A DNA stretch of 64,000 nt, from positions 1 to 64,000 of the forward strand of contig NZ_NSFV01000010.1 in the NCBI RefSeq assembly GCF_002295115.1, read 5' to 3'. How positions within the stretch are numbered: the first letter of the stretch is position 1; each line of letters begins with the position of its first letter. Shown here piece after piece: positions 43,657-52,139 of the stretch. This DNA comes from Mesorhizobium sp. WSM4311 (GTDB lineage: Bacteria; Pseudomonadota; Alphaproteobacteria; Rhizobiales; Rhizobiaceae). The notes under the pieces were generated by a model. That model was not told the origin of the DNA. It saw nothing but the letters and a program-made list of their open reading frames with translations, and searched no databases. The translations under genes and the position numbers were made by a program.

Positions 43657-44541
43657 TCAGACCAGCGAGCGCATCAGCGTTGCCTTTGCCGAAGCGAGAT
43701 GCGCCTGGCAGGCCCGTCTGATGCGCTCGGGATCGCGGCTTTCGAGTGCATCGATATAGGCCAGATGCTCCAGAATCGCAGCTTGGTTGCGCTGCAGTTC
43801 ATCATGCTTGTTCCACTGATAGTGGTAGTGAAAAATGAAGCTGATGATGTCGTAGAAATCGTCGATGAAGCGGTTCGGAGAAGCCTCGTTTATGAGCCGA
43901 TGAAAGCGGTTGTCGAGGCCGGAGAAGTCGTGATAGCGGCTTTCAATCCGCTTTAGCAATTCGGTATGTGCGACCTTGAGCGCGGCGAGCTTATCCCACA
44001 GCGGAGACGTGTTGGGTTGCCGTGAAAAGAGATGCGCCGAGCGCAGCTCGAACATCACCCGGATCTCGAACAGCTCAAGAGCGAAATCCTCCGTGAAGCC
44101 CTTGAAAAGCCAGCCGGTGTTCGGCCTTTTCTCGAGCAGCCCAAATCGGCTGAACCGGATCAGGAACTCACGAATACCGTTGGTCGCGACACCGAACTGC
44201 CGGGCAAGTTCGAGCTCGTTGATACTGGTGCCAGGCCTGGTGTCACCCCGCAGCATCCACTCCATGAACTGCTGTTCGACATGGTTGGCCCGCGACGTGG
44301 TTTCGGCGTCGGGATAGTAGTCGCTATCCTCGACCGCGCGGCCTGCCGTCCGGACGCCGCCGCGCTCCGCGACGAGTTCGCGGTGGGCAAGTTCTCCCAG
44401 AACCTTTCGAACGGTCGTACGGCTCACTCCCATCCGCCGTCTCAGCTCATTTTCGGAGGGGAGCTCCCCGCTTAATTGTCCATCCCGCAGCATGGTGGCG
44501 GCGCGGTTGAAGGCCTTTTTGTACACAGTGTCGGTTCGCAT
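43657..44541 (-). CDS. GntR-family regulator with two winged-helix domains and FCD domain
   Basis: A 294-residue regulator. Residues ~1-70 form a GntR winged helix (ELPSENELRRRMGVSRTTVR). A second winged helix follows at ~85-150 (TSINELELARQFGVATNGIR, then FGLLEKRPNTGWLF). The C-terminal ~140 residues are an FCD effector domain with metal-site patterns LDNRFHRLI, EHLAYIDAL, and ACQAHL. GAGGAAG precedes the ATG at 44541. Two HTH domains in one FCD protein is uncommon. It diverges from the sugar transporter operon with an 18-bp inverted repeat between, and most likely represses that operon until a sugar-acid ligand binds. Confidence 0.88.
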   Translation of the reverse strand: MRTDTVYKKAFNRAATMLRDGQLSGELPSENELRRRMGVSRTTVRKVLGELAHRELVAERGGVRTAGRAVEDSDYYPDAETTSRANHVEQQFMEWMLRGDTRPGTSINELELARQFGVATNGIREFLIRFSRFGLLEKRPNTGWLFKGFTEDFALELFEIRVMFELRSAHLFSRQPNTSPLWDKLAALKVAHTELLKRIESRYHDFSGLDNRFHRLINEASPNRFIDDFYDIISFIFHYHYQWNKHDELQRNQAAILEHLAYIDALESRDPERIRRACQAHLASAKATLMRSLV

Positions 44542-44585
44542 CGGTTCTTCCTCGGAGCAACACCTTGTCCTTTCTAGCATGAACT

Positions 44586-44638
44586 TTATCCATAAAAAAC
44601 AACTTGACCAAGTGATGGTGGTTGTTTTTTATCGATAA
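44586..44638. promoter_or_regulatory. large inverted-repeat operator between gntR and transporter operon
   Basis: TTATCCATAAAAAACAAC (44586-44603) and GTTGTTTTTTATCGATAA (44621-44638) are inverted repeats matching at 17 of 18 positions around a 17-base spacer. The spacer contains TTGACC (44604-44609), a fair -35 for the transporter operon, so a bound regulator would cover the promoter. The right arm itself contains the 10-bp palindrome TTATCGATAA. Its position, 45 bases upstream of gntR and 71 upstream of the permease gene, fits an operator for the GntR protein. Confidence 0.72.
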
Positions 44639-44708
44639 GAAGAAGCTGAAATACAGCAAAAGTTTTGACGGCGAGGGCTCGAACGAGCTTTCGGCGGGGA
44701 GGAGAACT

Positions 44709-45761
44709 TTGCCTGAATCGGGAAACACCGGCACCACTGCCGGCGAGGCTGCATTGCCGGAGTCCGGGAAGCAGGAAGCCGTTCCAGGCCTTGCGCTTGG
44801 GCTGGCCCTGCTGAGTGCTGGTCCGGTCGTCATCCTGGTGCTGCTGATCGTCTTGCTTAGTTTTCTGTCACCCTATTTCCTGACAGGGCGCAACCTCAGC
44901 AACATCCTCGCCCAGACCGCCGTTATCTCGGTTGTCGCAATGGGGCAGCATCTGGTCATCCTGACACGCGGGATCGATCTTTCCGTAGGCTCGAACGTTG
45001 CACTGGCTTCCGTCGTCGGCGCGCTCAGCTTTCACGCCGGTGCTCCCGCAGTCGCAGTGATCGCGGTGATGGTTGGCTGCGGGGCGGCGGTCGGCGCCAT
45101 CAACGGGCTTTTCTATGTCTTCGGCCGGTTGCCGCATCCTTTTATCATCACGCTGGCGACATTGAGCATCGCCAAGGGCCTGGCACTCCAATTGGCCGAT
45201 GGGCGCGCCATTCCTGGAATGCCGGAGGCCATCGATGCGCTGGGCCGCGAGGCGGTCTGGGGTCTGCCGGGTTCGGTCTTCGTCGTTGCCGGCGTTGCCG
45301 CGGTCCTTTTCGTCATGGCCAAGACGATGGTCTGGGGGCGCTGGATCTATGCCGTCGGCGGCCGACCTGACGCTGCCGTGCGCATGGGCATTCCCGTGTC
45401 ATGGGTGCTGGTTTCGGTTTATGTGATCTCAGGGCTGTGCGCCGGCATCGGCGCGGTCATCCTCGCCGGCCGTACCGACGCCGGTTCGCCCTTGTTCGGC
45501 AATCTGCTGGAACTGGACACGATCGCGGCGGTGATCATCGGCGGTGCCAGTTTTCTCGGCGGCCGCGGCCATCTTGGCCATGCCTTGATCGGTGCCATCA
45601 TGATCGGCGTCATCCGCAACGCGCTGAATCTGCTTAACGTCAACGTCTTCTTCCAGCTCATCGTCATCGGCGTGGTCATTGTCATAGCGGTCGAGTCCGA
45701 CGTGCTGCGCAACTACCTCGAAGGGCGTGTGCGCGTCATGCAGGCCGGGAGGCAGTCATGA
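44709..45761 (+). CDS. sugar ABC transporter permease (RbsC/FrcC type), TTG start
   Basis: A 350-residue BPD_transp_2 family permease with about eight to ten membrane helices, starting at VVILVLLIVLLSFLSPYFLT. The family motifs GQHLVILTRGIDLSVGSNVA and VSVYVISGLCAGIGAVILAG are clear. No ATG is suitable: TTG at 44709 follows GGGGAGGAG at 44696-44704, a very strong ribosome site. The downstream ATPase gene overlaps by ATGA. Operon order is permease, ATPase, binding protein, unlike the usual binding-protein-first order of frcBCA or rbs. Confidence 0.9.
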   Translation: MPESGNTGTTAGEAALPESGKQEAVPGLALGLALLSAGPVVILVLLIVLLSFLSPYFLTGRNLSNILAQTAVISVVAMGQHLVILTRGIDLSVGSNVALASVVGALSFHAGAPAVAVIAVMVGCGAAVGAINGLFYVFGRLPHPFIITLATLSIAKGLALQLADGRAIPGMPEAIDALGREAVWGLPGSVFVVAGVAAVLFVMAKTMVWGRWIYAVGGRPDAAVRMGIPVSWVLVSVYVISGLCAGIGAVILAGRTDAGSPLFGNLLELDTIAAVIIGGASFLGGRGHLGHALIGAIMIGVIRNALNLLNVNVFFQLIVIGVVIVIAVESDVLRNYLEGRVRVMQAGRQS

Positions 45762-46543
45762 GTGCCGTTGCGGCCAGCGTCGATCATACAGCCTCTGCCG
45801 ACCGTCCTGTGCTGGCGGTGCGAGGCGCGACCAAGCGTTTCGGCTCGGTCATGGCGCTGGACGATGTCAGCATCGAGGTCCGGCGCGGCGAGATCCTCGG
45901 GCTTCTCGGCGACAATGGCGCCGGCAAGTCGACGTTGACCAAATGCATCAGCGGGGTGCACCAACTCGATGCCGGCGCGATCCTTCTGGACGGTGCGCCG
46001 ACGCAGGTACGCTCCCCCGCGGATGCGCGCTTCGCCGGCATCGAGACCGTCTACCAGGACCTGGCGCTGTTCGACAATCTGACGCCTGGACAGAACTTCT
46101 TTGCCGGTCGCGAACTGGCCTGGCCGCCATGGCTTCCGCGCGGCCTGCGATTTCTTCAACAGCGCAAGATGGATGCCGAGACCCGCGTTCTGCTGGCAAA
46201 CCTTAAGGTCACCTTGCCGCGGCTCGACGCCGTCGTTGCCATGATGTCGGGCGGCCAAAGGCAAGCCATCGCAGTGGCGCGGTCGACCGTTTTTGCCCGC
46301 AAGGTTGTGATCCTCGACGAGCCGACCGCAGCACTTGGCCTGCGCGAATCACGCCAGGTGCTCAACCTCGTTGCTGCCCTGCGTGACCAGGGCAACGCAG
46401 TCATCCTCATCACCCACAATATGGAGCATGTCGTCGAGCTTGCCGATCGCGCCGTGGTGCTTCGCCAGGGCCGCAAGGTTGGTGAACTTGTTCCGACCAA
46501 GGACAACAAGCAGGAGCTGGTTTCCATGATCGTTGGAGCCTGA
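45758..46543 (+). CDS. sugar ABC transporter ATP-binding protein (FrcA type)
   Basis: A 261-residue single-domain ABC ATPase. Walker A is GDNGAGKST, the signature is MSGGQRQAIAVARS, and Walker B is VVILDEPTAALG, with ILITHNMEHVVELADRAVVL after it. The single domain, and not the double domain of RbsA/XylG, matches FrcA-type fructose and related transporters. It is coupled to the permease gene; the binding-protein gene follows 89 bases later. Confidence 0.92.
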   Translation: MSAVAASVDHTASADRPVLAVRGATKRFGSVMALDDVSIEVRRGEILGLLGDNGAGKSTLTKCISGVHQLDAGAILLDGAPTQVRSPADARFAGIETVYQDLALFDNLTPGQNFFAGRELAWPPWLPRGLRFLQQRKMDAETRVLLANLKVTLPRLDAVVAMMSGGQRQAIAVARSTVFARKVVILDEPTAALGLRESRQVLNLVAALRDQGNAVILITHNMEHVVELADRAVVLRQGRKVGELVPTKDNKQELVSMIVGA

Positions 46544-46632
46544 TCCGTTCGAGATTTGGGGGCCGTTCCGGTCCGCAAATGCCTGAAGCGACTTCCGCCG
46601 GAAGACGCCTCAAATTCCAAGGGAGGAATGGA

Positions 46633-47553
46633 ATGCCAATGAACCGAAAACTGTTCGCTGGGCTGGCGATCGCCATTGCGTTTGCGATGCCCGCTTCTGC
46701 CGCCGACAAGATCAAGGTCGGCCTGATTACGAAGTTCCCGGTGCCGTTCTACTCGACCATGGAGGACGCCGCCAAGAAATACGCGGCCGCCCATCCCGAG
46801 ATCGAACTGGTCACCGGCCAGGGCCAGGCAGCAACCGACATTGAGGGTCAGATCGCTCTGATCGAGTCCATGATCACGCAAGGCGTCAAGGGTCTGGCGA
46901 TCACTCCGGTCGATCCGACCGTTGCTCCGGCGCTCGACAAGGCCGTCGCTGCAGGCATCAAGGTGGTTCTCGTCGACAACAGCATCCCAAACTGGAAGGG
47001 CCAGACCGCACTGGTCTCGACCAACAATCTCAACGGCGGCAAGATCGCCGGAGAGTACCTGAAGACCGTGCTCAAGAGCGGCGACAAGATCGGCATTCTG
47101 CAAGGCGTCCCAGGTGTGCCGGCGCTGGACGACCGGGTCACCGGGATGATGGAGGGCCTTGGCGACGTCAAGGTCGAGGTGGTTGGCAAGGGCGCAACCA
47201 ATTGCACGCTCGAACTTGGAACGTCAGTGACCGAAGACATCCTGACCGCCAATCCCGACCTCAAGGCGATCTACTCGGCCTGCGGCCCGCCAATCCCGGG
47301 AGCCGTCAAATCGATCAGCAATGCGGGCATTGCCAACGACAAGATCATCCTGGTCGGCTTCGACGCCTGCTGCGGTGAGATCGAAGCCATCAAGTCGGGC
47401 GCGGAAGATGCCAGTGTTGCACAATTTCCGGCAAAGATGGGCGAGCTGGGCATCGACACTGTCGTCAAGGCAATCCGTGGGGAAGCTGTGGAGGCAAATG
47501 TGGATACCGGCGCCGGGCTCGTGACGCTGAAGAACGTCAAGGACTTCGAATAG
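46633..47553 (+). CDS. sugar ABC transporter substrate-binding protein (ribose/fructose type)
   Basis: A 306-residue Peripla_BP_4 protein. The signal peptide LFAGLAIAIAFAMPASAADK predicts periplasmic export. The mature domain begins IKVGLITKFPVPFYSTMEDA and includes GLAITPVDPTVAPALDKAVA and VVLVDNSIPNWKG, typical of the ribose-binding fold. GGGAGG directly before the ATG gives a strong start; ATG two codons later is possible. A rho-independent terminator follows the stop codon. The nearby sugar-acid dehydrogenases point to a sugar acid or polyol ligand. Confidence 0.92.
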   Translation: MPMNRKLFAGLAIAIAFAMPASAADKIKVGLITKFPVPFYSTMEDAAKKYAAAHPEIELVTGQGQAATDIEGQIALIESMITQGVKGLAITPVDPTVAPALDKAVAAGIKVVLVDNSIPNWKGQTALVSTNNLNGGKIAGEYLKTVLKSGDKIGILQGVPGVPALDDRVTGMMEGLGDVKVEVVGKGATNCTLELGTSVTEDILTANPDLKAIYSACGPPIPGAVKSISNAGIANDKIILVGFDACCGEIEAIKSGAEDASVAQFPAKMGELGIDTVVKAIRGEAVEANVDTGAGLVTLKNVKDFE

Positions 47554-47568
47554 GCACTCACACCTCGG

Positions 47569-47601
47569 CCCGGCGGCTACCCCAACCGCCGGGTTTTTTT
47601 T
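47569..47601 (+). terminator. rho-independent terminator
   Basis: CCCGGCGG (47569-47576) and CCGCCGGG (47586-47593) form a perfect 8-bp GC stem with a 9-base loop, followed immediately by eight T (47594-47601). It lies 16 bases after the binding-protein stop codon. The next gene starts 25 bases later, so that gene either uses read-through or its own promoter within a very short space. Confidence 0.92.
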
Positions 47602-47625
47602 GGAACATTTCAGGAAGATGCCCGA

Positions 47626-48651
47626 ATGAAAGCGCTCGTATGCCGAAAGCCCGGCGAATTGATCTTCGAACATCGCCCGGCGCCGGGGCGGCCGGAAGCC
47701 GGATGGGCATTGATCAACATCAGCCATGTCGGCATCTGTGGCACCGACTACCATATCTTTGAAGGCAAGCACCCCTACCTGGCCTATCCGCGGATCATGG
47801 GGCATGAACTCTCCGGCACTGTGAAGGCGGTTGGTCAAGGCGTCGCCATCGAGGCCGGAGAACGGGTCGTCGTAAATCCCTATTTCGCCTGCGGCAAATG
47901 CATTGCGTGCCGTCACGACAAGCCCAATTGCTGCGTGTCGATAGAAGTGTTGGGCGTTCATCGCGACGGTGGCATGTGTGAACAATTGTTGGTGCCTGCC
48001 GGCAACCTTTACCCGGCCGCAGGACTCTCAGCCGTTGACGCGGCAGCCGTGGAATTTCTGGCGATCGGCGCCCACGCGGTGAGGCGCTCCAAGCTTGCTG
48101 CTGGCGTCCGTACGCTGGTCATCGGCGCTGGGCCGATTGGATTGGGTACGGCATTGTTTGCCCGTCTTGCAGGCCAGGCGGTGACGATCATGGATATGAG
48201 CAGAGAGCGGCTCGACTTCGCCGAACGCCAACTCGGTTTTCCTGTCATCGACAATGCATCGGCCTCGCCTGTCGAGCTGGTGCGGGAGCGAACCGATGGT
48301 GACGGTTTTGACCTCGTCTTCGACGCGAGCGGCAGCAAGGCCTCGATCCAAGCCGCATTCAGCTACGTGGCCCATGGCGGCGCCATGATATTGGTCAGCG
48401 TCATCAAGGACGAGGTTAGCTTCTCCGATCCCGAATTCCACAAGCGCGAAATGATTCTGATCGGCAGTCGCAACGCGACGCACGCCGACTTCCAGCACGT
48501 CATCGCCTCGATCCACGCCGGAAAAATACCAATCGACCAACTCGTCACCCACCGCACCACCCTGCATGACAGCCCCCGCGATATCGCGATCTGGGCTCGG
48601 CAGAAATCCGGCCTGATCAAGGCCGTTATCGGCGTGGCGGAACTTGGCTGA
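47626..48651 (+). CDS. zinc-dependent alcohol dehydrogenase (L-idonate/polyol dehydrogenase type)
   Basis: A 341-residue medium-chain dehydrogenase. Catalytic zinc ligands are in GICGTDYH and MGHELSG; the structural-zinc Cys set is CGKCIACRHDKPNC; the cofactor motif is TLVIGAGPIGLGTALFAR. Family and size fit L-idonate, L-galactonate, or sorbitol-type dehydrogenases. It is downstream of the sugar transporter and upstream of a tagaturonate/mannonate-type reductase, so a step in hexuronate or sugar-acid breakdown is likely. The exact substrate is not determinable. Confidence 0.9.
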   Translation: MKALVCRKPGELIFEHRPAPGRPEAGWALINISHVGICGTDYHIFEGKHPYLAYPRIMGHELSGTVKAVGQGVAIEAGERVVVNPYFACGKCIACRHDKPNCCVSIEVLGVHRDGGMCEQLLVPAGNLYPAAGLSAVDAAAVEFLAIGAHAVRRSKLAAGVRTLVIGAGPIGLGTALFARLAGQAVTIMDMSRERLDFAERQLGFPVIDNASASPVELVRERTDGDGFDLVFDASGSKASIQAAFSYVAHGGAMILVSVIKDEVSFSDPEFHKREMILIGSRNATHADFQHVIASIHAGKIPIDQLVTHRTTLHDSPRDIAIWARQKSGLIKAVIGVAELG

Positions 48652-48752
48652 CTTCAGCAAACGCGGATTGTCGGACCCGCAGCAGACGGATCATATTTGG
48701 ACCGGCGGCCGATGCGTACCCTCACCAAGCTTCTAGAGAACGAGGAAGATCG

Positions 48753-49916
48753 TTGACCAACGAAATCGTCACGCCCATTTTCCAGTTTGGCACGAGCCGC
48801 TTTCTGCAGGCGCACGCAGCGCTCTTCGTGCACGAGGCGCTGTCGGCAGGCGATGCGGTCGGACCCATCACGGTGGTCGCGATCAGCGGCTCGGCGAGCG
48901 GCCGAGCCCGTTTGCAGGGGCTCGCCCGCGATGAGGGCTACCCGGTTGTCATCCGCGGGCTGAAGAAGCGCCACCGCGTCGAGCATGAAATCCGCGTGAA
49001 GAGCATACGGCGCGCGCTTGATGCCGAACTTGACTGGTCGCGGTTGACCACGCTGTTTGCGGAACAAGCGGAATTCGTTGTTTCGAACACGACGGAGGCG
49101 GGCCTCACCATTCCATCCGATCTCGTCGTCGACCTCACCCACGCCCGCGGCCCGGCGCCGGCGGGATATCCGGCAAAATTGCTCGTTCTGCTCGCGCACC
49201 GATTTGCGGTGTCGGCAAGGCCCGTCGTGGTGCTTCCAACCGAATTGGTTCCGCGCAATGGCGACACGCTGAAGGAAGCGTTGATCGCTTTGGCCAAGCG
49301 AAGCGGCGCCTCCGACGCCCTTTTGTCGTTCATCGCCGACGATTGCGTCTTTGCCAACTCGCTGGTCGACCGCATCGTCTCGTCGGCCATCGAGCCCGTC
49401 GGGGCAGTCGCGGAGCCATACGCGCTATGGGCGATTGAACAGCAAGCTGGGCTGAGGCTGCCTTGCCGTCACCCCGCGATCGCGCTTGTCGATGATCTCG
49501 ACCGCATCGAGAGACTGAAGCTGCACATCTTGAACCTCGGTCACACGGTGCTCGCACAATACTGGATGGCCGATGGGCTGAGACCCAACCTGACGGTGCG
49601 CGAAATGCTGGAAGTCGATGGATATCGAAGCTTGCTGACGGAGATCTATGGTTCCGAGGTCGTTCCTGGCTTCAAGGCCCGGGGCCTGGAGCAGGAAGCG
49701 ACAGCATACGTAGCGACCACGCTTGAGAGGTTCGACAACCCTTTTCTTGATCATCGTCTGAGCGACATCGCCGCTGGTCACCTGACCAAGGTTCAACGGC
49801 GTATCGGCGGCTTTCTTCAGTGGGTGCCGGAGGAGCGCCGTCGACAGTCGCCATCTCTCGAGAAGATTCTCTCGGCCGTCGACCAGAATGCGGATCGCCA
49901 AAACGTCGTCCCATAA
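48753..49916 (+). CDS. mannitol dehydrogenase-family reductase (tagaturonate/D-mannonate oxidoreductase type), TTG start
   Basis: A 387-residue member of the long-chain mannitol dehydrogenase family. The N-terminus FQFGTSRFLQAHAALFVHEA is the typical cofactor-binding start of tagaturonate reductase-like proteins; the catalytic segment has LKLHILNLGHTVLAQYW, with the Lys and the following His characteristic of the family. The ribosome site GAGGAAG lies 5 bases before TTG at 48753, and no ATG is nearby. It would interconvert a keto-sugar acid and sugar acid with NAD(H). It is the last gene of the sugar-acid cluster. Confidence 0.88.
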   Translation: MTNEIVTPIFQFGTSRFLQAHAALFVHEALSAGDAVGPITVVAISGSASGRARLQGLARDEGYPVVIRGLKKRHRVEHEIRVKSIRRALDAELDWSRLTTLFAEQAEFVVSNTTEAGLTIPSDLVVDLTHARGPAPAGYPAKLLVLLAHRFAVSARPVVVLPTELVPRNGDTLKEALIALAKRSGASDALLSFIADDCVFANSLVDRIVSSAIEPVGAVAEPYALWAIEQQAGLRLPCRHPAIALVDDLDRIERLKLHILNLGHTVLAQYWMADGLRPNLTVREMLEVDGYRSLLTEIYGSEVVPGFKARGLEQEATAYVATTLERFDNPFLDHRLSDIAAGHLTKVQRRIGGFLQWVPEERRRQSPSLEKILSAVDQNADRQNVVP

Positions 49917-50041
49917 TTGCATCTGTGCTGTCGTATTGGCTCGGCTGGTTGTGCGATCAAGGGTATCGCAACAACCCAATGGATCTGGGGGCGAGGCTAG
50001 GCGCCGCCCACAGATAGCAGCTTTCGCTGTTCGGATGGCAG

Positions 50042-50581
50042 TCAGTGCGGTCGATATGTGAGCGCCACGACACCATTCGCGAAGCGGTGCGTGCGGACGA
50101 GTTCCATGTTTATTTTGTCCGCATCGATGTCCGCAAAAGCGCGTTTGCCCTGACCGACTTTGGTAGGCAAGACTAAAAGGTCGTATTCATCGACGAGGTT
50201 GTTGTCCAACAGCGTTCTGTCCAGTTCCGTGATACCGTATTTCAGGATATGCCCGCCGGCCTGCCTCTTGAGCATGGCAAGTCCTTCGGCCACATCGCCT
50301 TTGATAAGCGATGCATTCCACCCGACCTCGTCGAGCGTCGTTGACGCCACCAGCTTCTTCAGCCCGTTGATTCGATCCATGTAGGCGCTTCCGGTCGCGT
50401 TAGGCCAAACCGGAGCGAAGTACTCATAGGCTTTGCGGCCGAGAAGGAAGAACTCGACATCGTCCAGCTTCCGAAGGGCAAACGCCCTGACCTCGTCGTC
50501 GAAAAACCGTGACGCCCAGGTCATCGGCGACTCGACGATGCCGTCGAGTGAGATGAAACTCGAAACCATTAGTTTTCTCAT
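50042..50581 (-). CDS. dihydrofolate reductase-family protein (RibD C-terminal domain)
   Basis: A 179-residue protein of the stand-alone RibD-C/DHFR-like family. MRKLMVSSFISLDGIVESP at the start, FFLLGRKAYEYFAPVW, and GHILKYGITELDRTLLDNNL follow the usual pattern. The ATG at 50581 is preceded by AAGGAGCGA. These small proteins reduce unidentified pterin- or riboflavin-like compounds; they are widespread and usually not tied to an operon. It ends 125 bases from the sugar-acid gene, facing it. Confidence 0.88.
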   Translation of the reverse strand: MRKLMVSSFISLDGIVESPMTWASRFFDDEVRAFALRKLDDVEFFLLGRKAYEYFAPVWPNATGSAYMDRINGLKKLVASTTLDEVGWNASLIKGDVAEGLAMLKRQAGGHILKYGITELDRTLLDNNLVDEYDLLVLPTKVGQGKRAFADIDADKINMELVRTHRFANGVVALTYRPH

Positions 50582-50889
50582 GTCAGTCGCTCCTTGTGTT
50601 GGATGCCAAAACACGGGCGGACCCATCAGGATCGCGCCGTCTAAATCTGTCCACCTGCCGTCGGCGAGGAATGCTCGATTGCGCCAACCATCGCCGGTCA
50701 CCCGCCGCCCTTTTTGCGAAACGGATTGGCTACGGCGCCTCAGCGCGCCGGTAGCGACCGGCGCATGAACGTCGCTGTGGCGAACATCGATCAGCCGGCG
50801 CCCCTGGCGCGTTGCGGCCCCATTCAGTTCAGGGATCGCATCCAGCCGGCCATGAAGTCCGCAGACAATATCGGAAAGAAATTGGCGCC
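50582..50889. other. intergenic stretch without a recognisable gene
   Basis: 308 bases between the MFS gene end and the DHFR-like gene start. The reverse frame of the DHFR-like gene stays open through it but has no start signal or family resemblance. A small decayed gene is possible. Confidence 0.4.
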
Positions 50890-52059
50890 TCAGCATGCAT
50901 GGTTCCCTTTCGTTGTGGCGAGATGGAGGAGCGCAACGAGCGTGAAAACGCCAGCTGTCGCGACGAACGCCGTGCTGAACCCGACCGCTGTCGCAAGGCC
51001 GCCGAACGCAATTCCGCCGATACCGAGGCCCGCGTCATAAGCGCCGTTCCACAGTGCGCCTGCGCCATCCACCTGCGAGGGAGCCGCGCGGGCGAGCAGC
51101 TCGGCGAGAGTCGCGGTTTGCAGCACGCCGAAGGCTATCCCGCTCAAGAGCATGCCGCAGAGCACCTCTGCCTCACCCGTGGCCGCCAGGCCGATTGCGG
51201 CGACGACACACGCGGCGAGGCCAGCGAGCATAGGCAGGCGCGTGCCGTGCCTGTCGACATGCCGTGCCGAAAGCCAGCGGGTAACGGTTGCGCCCAAACC
51301 CTGAAGCAGCAGGCCCAGCATGATCGTCCCGCTGGTCGCCTCCGGATGGGCGAGAGGAAGAAAGGTGACCGCTGCGCCGACAAGGACCGCGCCGCAGCCG
51401 AGCGAGATTGCCGGCCCGATTGCCAGGCCCAAAGGCGGAAGGCAGTGAGCCTCGTGCATCTCGATCTTCCGCTCGGAAGGAAGAACCGCGGTCGCGGCAA
51501 TGGCGGCAAAGGCAAGCGCCGCCGCGCAGACGGCTGTCCCCGGTGCACCGAGATTCGTCAGCACCCAAGGGCCGAGGGGAACGGCCACGATCGCCGGAAC
51601 CGCAGACGCGACCCCAGATATGCTCATGGCTTCGGCACGCCGCGACGGTGGTGCCATCTGGGCCGAGAGACCGGAGGCGGCGACGAGCAGCACGCCAAGT
51701 GCAAGCCCGCGACCTGCGCAATTGAGGAGCAGCAGCGCGAGCGAAGCAGGAAAGGCCGTAAGGCAGCCTAGACCGAGCATGCCGAGGGCGAGCGCAAGCG
51801 CGCTCTTACGACCGGCGCGGTTGATCACCTGTGGCGCGGCAATTTCGCCGACGATGGTGGCTGCCATCAAGGCGCCGGTTGCGGCGCCTGCGCCGCTGGT
51901 CCCTGCGACAGCCGACGCATGCGCGGGAATGGCCGACAGAAGCAGATAGAAGCTGCTCATTGCCGAAAGCATCACGCCTGCAATGCTCAGCATGGGAGCC
52001 GTCAAAATCGGCTCAGGAGCGGTTCGCGCCCGTGGTGCGGTAATTGCGGTTGTCGCCAT
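50890..52059 (-). CDS. MFS transporter
   Basis: A 389-residue major facilitator protein with about twelve membrane helices and the short motif INRAGRKSALALALGMLGLG (motif A-like loop between helices 2 and 3). The last helices read GLGIGGIAFGGLATAVGFST and AFVATAGVFTLVALLHLATT. It is of the size of sugar- or drug-efflux (AraJ-like) members. It diverges from a MocR regulator with 80 bases between, a classical regulator-exporter pair. Substrate unknown. Confidence 0.88.
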   Translation of the reverse strand: MATTAITAPRARTAPEPILTAPMLSIAGVMLSAMSSFYLLLSAIPAHASAVAGTSGAGAATGALMAATIVGEIAAPQVINRAGRKSALALALGMLGLGCLTAFPASLALLLLNCAGRGLALGVLLVAASGLSAQMAPPSRRAEAMSISGVASAVPAIVAVPLGPWVLTNLGAPGTAVCAAALAFAAIAATAVLPSERKIEMHEAHCLPPLGLAIGPAISLGCGAVLVGAAVTFLPLAHPEATSGTIMLGLLLQGLGATVTRWLSARHVDRHGTRLPMLAGLAACVVAAIGLAATGEAEVLCGMLLSGIAFGVLQTATLAELLARAAPSQVDGAGALWNGAYDAGLGIGGIAFGGLATAVGFSTAFVATAGVFTLVALLHLATTKGNHAC

Positions 52060-52139
52060 GGTCTTGTCCTCACAGATGACGAGGCCCGGCTTACCGTGAT
52101 ACTGGTCTTGACGACATGGCCAGTTGTTGGGGAATTTAG

